Below are positions 38,463-47,700 of a stretch of 57,812 nt of DNA, piece by piece. The notes beneath the pieces are model-generated. The model searched no databases. It was not told where the DNA came from and saw only the letters and a list, made by a program, of their open reading frames with translations. Made by a program: the position numbers and the translations under genes. This DNA is from CAYGGE01 sp966250865 (lineage in GTDB: Bacteria > Patescibacteriota > UBA1384 > CAYGGE01). Each line of letters opens with the position of its first letter. Position 1 is the stretch's first letter. The stretch spans positions 1-57,812 of the forward strand of contig CBINIT010000001.1 of assembly GCA_966250865.1 (NCBI GenBank), written 5' to 3'.

Positions 38463-40829
38463 ATGACGCACACAAAACTTCTTGCAACCGCATCAGCCGT
38501 AACTGCGATTATTGGTATCGTGAGTTTTAATTTAGCGACTGCCGATGCTCAGACGCCCGATGGTTTCGGCTCGGTTGGGAAACAAGTACTGTTCCGCCAG
38601 GCTGACTGGAACGGTGCGGCCGATCCTGCTCGACCAGCCGTTGACTTGGCCACTGCGGCAACCAAAGATCCGGCTAACTGGAAGACTTTTTGGGATAAGT
38701 ATATTCACGAAGATCTTCAGTTCCCTGGAGCGACCGGTCTTCGCTTGGTGCAATGGAAGAACTATCGAGCAAATCACAATCTTCAGGTCAAGGCAGGTAT
38801 CGTCGAAGGGAAGAAGAACGGCAATATTGAAAACGACTATTTCATCTCAGACGGCTTTTCCTCGAGTACTGGTGATTCAGTTTACTGGCAGGCTATTACC
38901 TTTGAATATCGAGCGGCCAACCGTGATGCGCTTACCCTGTCGTATCGAGTAGGTGACAGTTTAACGAACGACGCCGACGCCGATGACTGGCAGCAGGCGA
39001 CAATTCGATTTGTGAATAAGAACCAGATTGCTAAGATTAAAATTAGCCCTGAGGATGGCCAGGGGAAATATCTTCAATTTAAAGTTCATGCGTCAAAGCC
39101 GAATAACTTCTTGAATGCCGTTACTGTTGTCGCACAGCCGATTGAAGACACTACTCCCGATGATGATGGCAATGGTGATGGCGATCATGGTAACCAAGGC
39201 ACTCCTTCGCCAACGCCAAGTGGCTCACCGAGTCCAGAAGTAACTTCTACCACGGTTGGCCGCTACAAGGCAGTGCAACAAGCTTGGAGACCGTTAGTTC
39301 AGGGCAACGCTGGCGTGAAGGTGATTAATACAGAAAGCGAAATCTTTAACGATCGGTACTGCCAACTCGCAGACGATCCCGTAGTACGAAGCTATCGATG
39401 GAATAATTCTTATAAACTCAATGGCGTAGCTAATATTGCAACTCGTGGTGATCAAAATCAAGTTGGTATTGTAGGTATTAACGGCCGATCGCTCAAAAAC
39501 TCCTTTGTCATATCGCACGGCCTTACCTTCGACACCGGCCCGATTGTTCGTTGGGACGGTATCGATATTGAGTTTGATAAAGACGTGGCCGATACATTAA
39601 AGGTCTATTATCGATTATTTGACGATCCGACCTCAGCAACGAAAAAAGCCAACGATCCAAGCTGGATTGAGCTTGCTGATCCAACGACTGTTGACCCGAT
39701 CGACTGTGGGAGTACCTACATGGCTCGGTACCGCGTTGATCGAAACGCGAAGTACATCCAGTACAAGTTTCATGTTGTTTCTAAGAAGGTACGAGGCCGT
39801 GTTCAGAAGCAGGTCGTCCGCCGAATCAATATTGGTGGTACAACACTTCGTAACATAACGATTAGTCCATCACCGAGTCCTTTGCCTTCACCAACTGTTT
39901 CAGTGAGTCCAACACCTATCGATGAGATCACTCCCACGCCGACTGCTGGTGGAAAAGGGCGAATCACCGTTCTGACAAAAGTATTGAATATTCCAACGCC
40001 AAGCCCCAGCCCAACGGATGAGGCAGATGGTGACGGTCCGCTCTTACCGCCGAGCTCCTCGCCGAGCGCTGCGGCAACGCCAAGTGTTCCTCCGGTTAGC
40101 TCACTCTGTTTCTCGCAGTACGATACCGAACCTGCGCCTGAGGTCGAGCTAACGGTAAAGGAAAAACGATCCGATGGCTTCGTTGGCGAAGACCAGCTGA
40201 CTGACGACGAAGGGGTATGGCGAGGTCTCGACGATCAACGCGATGAGTTCAATGCCGGTCGCTACGACGTTACCTTCGGTGACCATAATCCCGATGAGTT
40301 GGCCCTTGTAGCTTTCTGCGTTGAGCCCAATGATGATCGTTACTACGTTCAAACAGCGATGGATGTTAAGAAGAAGCTGGCCGCTATCAATGTCTTACCA
40401 GGAGCCGAAACGCGACTGATCGCCTTGTACGCTCCAAGAAGCAAGCCATTTGTGAAGCTCGAGAAGTTTGCTCTGGCCGGCAGCATCGATAAAGATGGGA
40501 ATATTATCGACGAAAAAGTACGGAAGAAGCTTAAGACCGTTAATCCTGGCCAAATCTTCCTCTACCGTATAGCCTACGAAAACAATGCTGTAGCAGGAGC
40601 GACCGAGGGTGACGCGAAAAACATCTTGATCCAAGACGTTATCCCTGAAGGTCTTGAGCTGCCGGATGTCGTGGTAGAGAACCCCGAGCTGTACGACATC
40701 GAAATTCGTTACCATACCGCGAAAAACCAGACGATTGTGTCACGAAAAGTCGATATATTAAAACCAGGAGAAACCGGGTATATCGATATTCCTGTTCGAG
40801 TAAACGCTTCACTATTTCCGGTCAAATAA
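38463..40829 (+). CDS. Modular surface protein, paralogue 2 (two N-terminal modules, DUF11-like end)
   Basis: 788 aa; ATG after CAGGGGA, 19 bp behind paralogue 1. Signal peptide TASAVTAIIGIVSFNLATADA. Module A occurs twice, at about 45-225 (NDYFISDGFSS, LTLSYRVGDS, GKYLQFKVHAS) and about 270-455 (NSFVISHGLTFDTG, LKVYYRLFDDP, WIELADPTT, YRVDRNAKYIQYKFHVVS). Module B follows (GRITVLTKVLN, LCFSQYDTEPAPEVELTVKEK, LIALYAPRSKPFVKLEKFA). The DUF11-like end has NPGQIFLYRIAYENN and NILIQDVIPEGLELPD. Same order as paralogue 1 with one extra module. Pro/Ser-rich linkers separate modules and would be targets for O-mannosylation (inference). Confidence 0.8.
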   Translation: MTHTKLLATASAVTAIIGIVSFNLATADAQTPDGFGSVGKQVLFRQADWNGAADPARPAVDLATAATKDPANWKTFWDKYIHEDLQFPGATGLRLVQWKNYRANHNLQVKAGIVEGKKNGNIENDYFISDGFSSSTGDSVYWQAITFEYRAANRDALTLSYRVGDSLTNDADADDWQQATIRFVNKNQIAKIKISPEDGQGKYLQFKVHASKPNNFLNAVTVVAQPIEDTTPDDDGNGDGDHGNQGTPSPTPSGSPSPEVTSTTVGRYKAVQQAWRPLVQGNAGVKVINTESEIFNDRYCQLADDPVVRSYRWNNSYKLNGVANIATRGDQNQVGIVGINGRSLKNSFVISHGLTFDTGPIVRWDGIDIEFDKDVADTLKVYYRLFDDPTSATKKANDPSWIELADPTTVDPIDCGSTYMARYRVDRNAKYIQYKFHVVSKKVRGRVQKQVVRRINIGGTTLRNITISPSPSPLPSPTVSVSPTPIDEITPTPTAGGKGRITVLTKVLNIPTPSPSPTDEADGDGPLLPPSSSPSAAATPSVPPVSSLCFSQYDTEPAPEVELTVKEKRSDGFVGEDQLTDDEGVWRGLDDQRDEFNAGRYDVTFGDHNPDELALVAFCVEPNDDRYYVQTAMDVKKKLAAINVLPGAETRLIALYAPRSKPFVKLEKFALAGSIDKDGNIIDEKVRKKLKTVNPGQIFLYRIAYENNAVAGATEGDAKNILIQDVIPEGLELPDVVVENPELYDIEIRYHTAKNQTIVSRKVDILKPGETGYIDIPVRVNASLFPVK

Positions 40830-40834
40830 CCATC

Positions 40835-40864
40835 TTCACGCATAAAATGTAAGTATGATATGAT
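40835..40864 (+). promoter_or_regulatory. Candidate promoter of the dockerin/cohesin genes
   Basis: TTCACG, 18-bp spacer, TATGAT, 62 bp before the ATG. Confidence 0.5.
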
Positions 40865-40925
40865 ACATGAGTAAGGGATCAGCAGCCTTCCTGCCTTGAT
40901 TGCCTTAGCCCAAAGAGAGGGGCAT

Positions 40926-41660
40926 ATGACGCAACGGGAAAAATCACGCTTTATCATTCTCACGGTTATCCTAGTTGTCTTGGTAATTGCTGGGTTAAGC
41001 ATCAACCGCTTTATCCGCAACAGCCGAGTTGGTGCCGATCTTTTGGGTGAGATTCAGAACCAGGCAGTAGCAACATATAAAGACGCTGACGGCTTAGACA
41101 TGCCACTTTCGCTCTCAAATATTAGTCGCGTTCAAGTCAGTAGCGGAACGAACAATATCGCTGCAAGCTACAACCTAGAGAAGAAACAGACTCAGAGCGG
41201 CCTCTTTGACGTCCAGTTCTACCGAGCCGGTGACGATGAACCGCTTACCACTGTTCGTGATAAAAAGGGTGAGGCTGGTACACTCGCTACCAAGCTTAAG
41301 AATATTCCGAATGGTCGCTACGATATTTCTATTAAGCCACAAGGTTACCTCAGTCAAGTTATCTACGACTATCCTTACATTAATGGTCAGCGGGCTGTTC
41401 TCGACTACAAGGACCCATTCCTCTGGGGCGACATTAATAAAAAGGGCAACCGAATTGGTGACAATATCGTCAATAACTTCGACTGGAATGTTTTAATCGC
41501 AGCCTGGGGCGCAAGTGACGAACTGGCCGATATCAACGGTGACGGTACGGTCAACAATGTCGATGCCGGCGTCATGCTTGCCAACTGGGGCAAGGAAGGG
41601 CTTCGATTTACTGAGGTCGTCAATACTGACGAAGAGATTGCCGATAGTCCTGACTTCTAA
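40926..41660 (+). CDS. Membrane-anchored dockerin protein
   Basis: 244 aa from ATG 40926 (GAGGGG upstream). Anchor helix 10-28 (FIILTVILVVLVIAGLSIN), a beta-sandwich-like middle (LSLSNISRVQVSSGTNN, GLFDVQFYRAG, GRYDISIKPQGYLSQVIYD), then a type I dockerin (about 175-232). Its second calcium loop is canonical (DINGDGTVNNVD, then ML.NWG), while the first (GDINKKGNRIGDNIVNNFDWNVL split over the loop) is degenerate. Dockerins bind cohesins, and two cohesin proteins follow directly. Non-cellulosomal dockerins occur in many bacteria and archaea. Confidence 0.88.
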   Translation: MTQREKSRFIILTVILVVLVIAGLSINRFIRNSRVGADLLGEIQNQAVATYKDADGLDMPLSLSNISRVQVSSGTNNIAASYNLEKKQTQSGLFDVQFYRAGDDEPLTTVRDKKGEAGTLATKLKNIPNGRYDISIKPQGYLSQVIYDYPYINGQRAVLDYKDPFLWGDINKKGNRIGDNIVNNFDWNVLIAAWGASDELADINGDGTVNNVDAGVMLANWGKEGLRFTEVVNTDEEIADSPDF

Positions 41661-41682
41661 GGTAAAGTAAAGAGGGGTTTAC

Positions 41683-42267
41683 GTGAAGAAAGTTTCAATC
41701 GCATTGATCATTGTTATCCTCGCTGTCATTGTTGCGGCTATTGTCGTATACATTCGTCGACCCAAAGCAGCGCAACGATCGAACGTTATTACTGAGGCCC
41801 CTGTCGGCACAGCTTCGATGAAGCTAGTGCCAAGCAAGCGAACGCTTAAGGTTGGGGAGCAGGTGAGCGTTGATGTTGTTGTCGATACCGCTGGTGACGC
41901 TACCACTGGTATCGATGTGGTTTTACGATACGACCCCGTTCTTCTTGAGCCAGTCGATGCAGACGCTGCGACTACTGGTGTTCAGATTGCTGCGGGAAAA
42001 CTTTTCGATTTCGTGCCAAACAACATGGTCACCTTGGCTACTGGTCTGATTAATTTCTCTGCCAGCCAGCAGCCTACGTCACAGCCAGTACAAACGAAAG
42101 ATGGCAAAGTAGCTACGGTTACCTTTAAGGCTAAGGCCGCTGGTTCAGCTGACGTAGCCTTCAGCCACACGCCCGGCGCCTCTACCGATACCAATGTGGT
42201 TAAAGCAGGTGAGGGTCGTGATCTCCTCAATAAAGTAGAAGATCTTGAGCTGACGATCGCCAACTAG
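41683..42267 (+). CDS. Membrane-anchored cohesin-domain protein
   Basis: 194 aa; GTG after GAGGGG. Anchor at 5-26 (IALIIVILAVIVAAIVVYI), then a cohesin domain (about 48-190): MKLVPSKRTLKVGEQVSVDVVVDTAG, TTGIDVVLRYDPVLLEPVD, GLINFSASQQP and KVATVTFKAKAAGSADVAF are the standard strand pattern. Likely receptor for the dockerin of the preceding gene or of other surface proteins. 22 bp after the dockerin gene, same transcript. Confidence 0.88.
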   Translation: MKKVSIALIIVILAVIVAAIVVYIRRPKAAQRSNVITEAPVGTASMKLVPSKRTLKVGEQVSVDVVVDTAGDATTGIDVVLRYDPVLLEPVDADAATTGVQIAAGKLFDFVPNNMVTLATGLINFSASQQPTSQPVQTKDGKVATVTFKAKAAGSADVAFSHTPGASTDTNVVKAGEGRDLLNKVEDLELTIAN

Positions 42268-42287
42268 GAAAGGATGGGGAACTATTC

Positions 42288-43076
42288 ATGAACACGCAAC
42301 GACTTATACAATCAGTCCTCCTGGGGGTTGGTACTAGCCTTGCAGTGATGGCGCTGCCAGCTGCAGCAAGCGCTGCTACGCTGTCACTTTCGCCAACTTC
42401 GGGGACCCATAAAGTTGGTGATACCTTCAACGTTGAAATTAAGTTAGACACGGGCGGGGTAACCACTAGTGGTACCGATGTCTACGTCCGTTTTGATCCG
42501 AATGTCTTGCAAGTAGTCGATGCTAATAACTCATCGACAGGTGTACAAATCACTCCAGGCAGTCTCTACTCTCAGACATCGTTCAACAGTACCGATAACG
42601 GCGCCGGAAAGATTAGCTTCTCTGGCTCAAAGTCCGGTGGATCATCAGGTTACTCGGGTACTGGCACCCTGGCAACCATTAAGTTTCAGGCGACCGCTGA
42701 AGCTTCAAGTACCAATGTCACGGTGGATTATCAAGCTGGCTCAACCACTGATTCAAATGTTATTAGTCAATCAGACAGTAGTGATGTACTGACAAGTGTC
42801 ACCAGCGCTGCGTATAAAATTGCTGCAGCTGGCGGAACAGCAACGGCAACACCAGACAGTAACGACAATAGCGACCCTGACGATGACGGTGATGGAATCC
42901 CTAATAATGAAGATGATGACTCCGATGGTGATGGAGTAAATGATAGCGAGCAGGGGAAGGGTGGCACATCTAACGTTGAGGGCACTGGAATCGATCTCAC
43001 TGGTTACATTGTTCTTACCTTGGTATCGTTGATCGGTGCTGGCTACTTCTTGACGAGAAAGCCACGACGGGCTTAA
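42288..43076 (+). CDS. Cohesin-domain protein with Asp-rich linker and C-terminal anchor
   Basis: 262 aa. Signal peptide (LIQSVLLGVGTSLAVMALPAAASA), cohesin domain about 30-180 (LSLSPTSGTHKVGDTFNVEIKLDTGG, TSGTDVYVRFDPNVLQVVD, GKISFSGSKSGG, TLATIKFQATAEA). Then comes a thrombospondin-type-3-like calcium linker (NDNSDPDDDGDGIPNNEDD, DSDGDGVND) and a C-terminal sorting-like end: VEGTG, helix YIVLTLVSLIGAGYFL, RKPRRA. The order short motif-helix-basic tail looks like a sortase substrate, and a sortase gene is next, although the motif is not LPxTG. Would display the cohesin away from the membrane. Confidence 0.87.
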   Translation: MNTQRLIQSVLLGVGTSLAVMALPAAASAATLSLSPTSGTHKVGDTFNVEIKLDTGGVTTSGTDVYVRFDPNVLQVVDANNSSTGVQITPGSLYSQTSFNSTDNGAGKISFSGSKSGGSSGYSGTGTLATIKFQATAEASSTNVTVDYQAGSTTDSNVISQSDSSDVLTSVTSAAYKIAAAGGTATATPDSNDNSDPDDDGDGIPNNEDDDSDGDGVNDSEQGKGGTSNVEGTGIDLTGYIVLTLVSLIGAGYFLTRKPRRA

Positions 43077-43082
43077 TTAGTA

Positions 43083-43166
43083 TGAATTAAGAATGAAGAA
43101 GCATGAATTAAGAGATCACTGTACCTAAGCCGCTCTCCTAATTCTTAATTCACCATTCTTAATTCA
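43083..43166. mobile_element. Second palindromic element type (13-bp perfect inverted ends)
   Basis: TGAATTAAGAATG at 43083-43095 and its exact reverse complement at 43154-43166; extra copies of GAATTAAG and TTCTTAATTC inside. 84 bp, non-coding, AT-rich, ending 5 bp before the sortase ATG. Confidence 0.75.
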
Positions 43167-43171
43167 CCACT

Positions 43172-43861
43172 ATGCATTACCACATCGCTGACGAACCTGA
43201 CGTACAGACCAACCGACGCAATAAGCTGATCGGCATTTTGTGTTTGGTTGTATTCTTGGTTCTTCTCGGCGAGATTTGGGTTCCCTATGCCAAGGCAGCA
43301 GTGAATGCAACGGCGATTAAGTTTCTCCCGCCGGATTGGGCGCAAAGCTATATTGCGGCGACATTACCAGAGACCGCCAAGGCGAAAACACAAAACAAAC
43401 TTATCATTCGAACCAAGGACTTGGCTATTGAGGCACCAATTATTGACAGCATTGGCCCAGCTGCCTTGCTCCAGGGGGTAGGTCACGATCCTTCTTCGTC
43501 AAAGCCAGGAGAGCTCGGTCGTGTGGTCATCTCCGGTCACCGGTTCTGGCCAGACGCATCACCGTGGGCTACCGTGTTCTTTTCTCTTGATAAGCTCAAT
43601 AAAGGTGATAAGATTACGCTACTATATGATGGGAAAAGCTATACGTACACCGTATTTGAAGAGTGGGACGTGCCGAAAGACGAAGCGAAGCCGCATCTCC
43701 AGCCGACCACCGAAGCTATCTTAACCATTTATACGTGTGGCCCGACACCCTATTCAGCCAAGCATCGACTTGGTTTCCACGCCCGACTTGACGAAACGGA
43801 GTTACGTAAGAATGCCGATGACGTGCTGAATACCTTGCATGCAGGAGTTTTAGACCTATGA
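43172..43861 (+). CDS. Sortase
   Basis: 229 aa. N-terminal anchor (LIGILCLVVFLVLLGEIWV, residues 17-35). Catalytic domain: LAIEAPIID, LQGVGHDPSSSKPGELGRVVISGHRFW (His of the TxxGH motif), LYDGKSYTYTVFEEWDV, and ILTIYTCGPTPYSAKHRLGFHA with the catalytic Cys in TC and Arg in HRL. Sortases cut a sorting signal and link the protein to the cell wall or to another protein. The nearest candidate substrate is the cohesin protein just upstream. No ribosome-binding site precedes the ATG, which is 5 bp behind a palindromic element. Overlaps tpiA by ATGA. Confidence 0.93.
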   Translation: MHYHIADEPDVQTNRRNKLIGILCLVVFLVLLGEIWVPYAKAAVNATAIKFLPPDWAQSYIAATLPETAKAKTQNKLIIRTKDLAIEAPIIDSIGPAALLQGVGHDPSSSKPGELGRVVISGHRFWPDASPWATVFFSLDKLNKGDKITLLYDGKSYTYTVFEEWDVPKDEAKPHLQPTTEAILTIYTCGPTPYSAKHRLGFHARLDETELRKNADDVLNTLHAGVLDL

Positions 43862-44649
43862 ATAAACTGATTGTTGCCAACTGGAAAATGAATACTACGC
43901 TTTCCGAAGCGCTCGTGCTGGTCAATGGAGTTAAAGAAGGGATACGAAGCCTTCACGGCGTTGATGTGGTACTCTGTCCGCCATTTCCTTGGCTGGTGCC
44001 GGCCGCTGAAGCGCTGAACAGTCGCTCAGTAAGCCATCTTATGTTGGGAGCACAGAATATCTTTTGGAAGGAAGAGGGCGCATATACCGGCGAGGTCTCG
44101 GCCAAGATGCTGAAGGGTTTAGTGAGCCATATCATTATCGGTCACTCGGAGCGTCGAAAGCACTTTAAAGAGACTGATCGTGAGCTTGGGGTGAAGCTTA
44201 AGATCGCGCTAGAGAACGGTATCACGCCAATTTTGTGTATTGGTGAAAGGCGCCGACCAGCTGATCGATACCTCGACGAACCAGCGCAACTTGTATCGTC
44301 ACATTTTCGGGAAATGTTCGGTGAATTGCGTTATGCACTCGATCAGTTGACAGATGATGAAAAGTCAAAAGTCGTTGTCGCCTATGAGCCAGTCTGGGCT
44401 ATCTCGACGAGTAGTAGCGACGCTCGTCCAGCGACGGGTGTGTATGCTGCCCATGTCTGCGCATGCATTAAAGTACAGCTTGAATGGATGGGTGGCTCAC
44501 GAATGAGTCAAGTCCCAGTGCTTTACGGTGGGAGCGCTAACCCCGCCAATGCGAAAGAGTTTCTTGCCCATGAGTCGATCAATGGTCTGTTGGTCGGTGG
44601 TGCTAGCCTAAAAGTTCAGAGCTTTCTCGGCGTTTGCCAAAGCGTTTAG
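43858..44649 (+). CDS. tpiA: Triosephosphate isomerase
   Basis: 263 aa; ATG inside the sortase stop. LIVANWKMNTTLSEA (catalytic Asn and Lys), LGAQNIFWKEEGAYTGEVSAKMLKG, IIIGHSERRKHFKETD (His), VVAYEPVWAISTS (catalytic Glu), PVLYGGSANPANA and GLLVGGASL. Interconverts dihydroxyacetone phosphate and glyceraldehyde 3-phosphate in glycolysis. A metabolic gene coupled to a sortase is an unusual pairing. Confidence 0.97.
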   Translation: MNKLIVANWKMNTTLSEALVLVNGVKEGIRSLHGVDVVLCPPFPWLVPAAEALNSRSVSHLMLGAQNIFWKEEGAYTGEVSAKMLKGLVSHIIIGHSERRKHFKETDRELGVKLKIALENGITPILCIGERRRPADRYLDEPAQLVSSHFREMFGELRYALDQLTDDEKSKVVVAYEPVWAISTSSSDARPATGVYAAHVCACIKVQLEWMGGSRMSQVPVLYGGSANPANAKEFLAHESINGLLVGGASLKVQSFLGVCQSV

Positions 44650-44667
44650 TGATCCACAGTGTCCTCC

Positions 44668-44697
44668 TTGTGACTCCTTAGTTAAATTTGATACAAT
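44668..44697 (+). promoter_or_regulatory. Promoter of the giant LamG gene, leaderless
   Basis: TTGTGA, 18-bp spacer, TACAAT; the ATG at 44704 is 7 bp after the -10 box, so transcription should begin at or next to it. No ribosome-binding site lies between. Confidence 0.65.
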
Positions 44698-44703
44698 AGA
44701 CTT

Positions 44704-47700
44704 ATGCGAAACAGGAGGGGAGAGATCTCTAAAATCTTTAACGTGGTTATGCATTCTCTCTCAATGGTAGCTTCTTCTGCAAAGAGGTTGTTTTTTCATT
44801 TGTCCAAACTTATACTTCCTGTCATCTCGAACATAGCCGAGAGATCTCAGATGCTTTTCCATAGATTTCTCCACCGAAGCGCTTCGCTTTCGAGCCGAAA
44901 TGACAAAAGCGCTAGCGGAACTGACCAAATGAAACATGACATCCTTGACCGGCTGAAAGCAGGGTCGAGGATCGGTTCTTTAATCACGGTAGTTCTTACG
45001 ATCGCAACTTCGCTTTTTCGTAAAACTACCTGGCAGCGAGCAGGCGAGTATGCCAACTACCTCTTTCCAGACCTTAAAGATCTCGATTGGAAGGGGAGAG
45101 TTAGTCTTGTAGTAGTTGGCCTACTCATCTTCTCCCTCTTGCTTTCAACTGCTCCGCAAGCCTCTAATATTGCCTACGGTGCATACTCTACTAGTACCAC
45201 CGATGCTGACGGTAATACGCACCTCGGTAACAACACAGTGCAAGACACCTATTTCTACGACCGAACTCAAGATAGTAGTGCTGCCACGCAACAACAGCTG
45301 GGGGTTGATCCGAACTGGGCGAATGGGGTAAGCCGACGCAGTCATGCCGTACAATTCCAGCAAAACCAAAAACAGTATGGAGCTACTGGATCGAACTTTC
45401 CGAATATTACCTCTGCGTTTACTCTAGAGGCTTGGGTCAATCCTACGCGAACTCCACCCGTACATGCTGGGATTATCACGAAATTTTCTAGCACTCAAGA
45501 TAAGGGGTATGGTCTTTATCTTAGAGCTAGTACTCGTTATGTCTCCCTTTATACCCAACCTGGAAGTGGTGGCAGCGAGACAGTAACGAGTGAGGCGCTT
45601 CCACTCAACACCTGGACACATGTTGTCGGGATTTATGATGGCACCAATGGGTATGTTTTCTATAATGGTGTACTTAAAGCGACGGGTGCTCTACCTAATG
45701 GACCAGACGCTAACTCAGCAGCGGTCTCAATTGGTCGTTTCTACGCTAATGTCGACGCTAACTACTTTGAAGGAACGATAGATGAAGTTCGTTTTTCTAG
45801 CGGGGTTCGTTACCCGGGTGCTACGTCGGTCGGCACTACGTACTTTACTCCACCGCGTCGTTTTGCTCCTGACTTAACTACGGCAGGTTTGTGGCATTTT
45901 GACGAAGGAGTTGGTACTACGGCTTACGATGCTTCGGTTTATGGTAACGATATCACATTGACAGGAACAACTAATCCACCCTGGGTTACTGGTGGCAACG
46001 CGATCATGGACGGCTATGATGGATCTAAGGGTTGGCAGACACAGAGTGGGGCGGGCAATATCAGTCTTGCTGAACGGTCATCGGTAAGCGATGACTCTGC
46101 TTATGAACTAAAGACAACTGGGTCGAATGGGCTATCATTTGACGGTGGTGATTACGGCACGATGGCTGATAGCACTACTCGTGACCCAGGAACAGGCAAC
46201 TATACGATCGAAACATGGTTTAAGACAACAACTGGCACTACTGGCACCGTCCTCTTCTTTAGCGATAGAGGGACGAGCTCTACTTTAGTTCAATTCGGGC
46301 TTAATGCCTCAGAAAAGATGTATGGAGTATATCGGAGTGCTACCAACCAGGCTATTACTGTCGACAATAGCAGTGGATCAGCCTTGAACGATGGGATGTG
46401 GCATCATGCCGCTTGGGTACGTACAAGTGCAACTACTGCCAGCATGTATTTAGACGGTGCACTTCTCGAAAGTGCTTCTACTGGCACCTTTACGGGTGGT
46501 ATTGCGCTAGCCGGAAACCAACCGGCTACAATTGGAAAGTTTGCTGATAGTGCCAATAACTTCTTTACTGGCACGATGGATGAGATGCGTTTTTCGACTA
46601 CTGACCGATATACAGCGAATTTCAGCCCTTCACGGCGTTTTGCGACTGATAGTTACACCGCCGCATTATTCCATATGGACGAGGGTAAGGATATCGTGAG
46701 CTGTAGCAATCCTTCGGCTGGTTCGGCTACCTATACTTGCGACTCAAGCAGTAACGCGAACACTATAACTCTTGGCTCGAGCTCAGCTGCTAACACAAGT
46801 GACCCAGCCTGGACCGAAGGTGTCTATTCGGCATCTTCTGCTACGTCCACAAGTCAAAACTGGGCCTTACCTGGCTATTCTTATCGACAGCGGCTTAATA
46901 TTGCTACCGCTGCTGCAATAGGGGCAGGTTACGGTGTTGAGACAAGCATCGATCGTGCCACAGCTCTTGATAACAGACAAACACGAGCAGATACAAGAGA
47001 CTGGCGGGTGGTATATCAGCCGTCAGATACATACCGAAGTATCGATTTTGATGGTACCGATGATTATATCGATATGGAGGATCAGTCCAATCTCGATCGG
47101 GGCGATACCGCAGACCTAACCCTTGAAGGTTGGTTTAACCGAGATACGGCAACGACTGACGATGTTGTCGTGGCCAAGCGCAACAGTTTAGGCACGGCTT
47201 CTGACGTGGGATATATTGCATATCTTGACGCAACAACGGACCAACTGATCTTTGAAGCTTCCGATGGGACTGATGAGTACTCTTTGACTTCAGCTTCAAC
47301 GTTTACCTCAACCGGTTGGCATCATTTTGCCATCGTCTGGGATCAAGACTCGGCAGCTAATAGTGAGATCTATATTGATGGACGTGATGATGATGCTACT
47401 GACTCGGGGACCATTGGCAATATCGGTGATCTTTCTAATGCAGTAGACTTCCGTATCGGTTCGGAGTCGGACGGAGCAAGCTACTTCGACGGAAAGCTAG
47501 ATGAAATTCGTGTTTCAAGCTCTGTACGGTACACGGGCAATTTTAGCCCAACTAGAACGCCGTTTGTGTCTGATTCGAGTACGCTGGGTCTATGGCATTT
47601 CGATGAGGGTTCCGGTACGGTCAGCGTTGATGCCAGTGGTTATGGCTATAGCGGTACCTTATCTGGTACTCCAAGTTGGTACGCAACTGATGGGGTTGTG

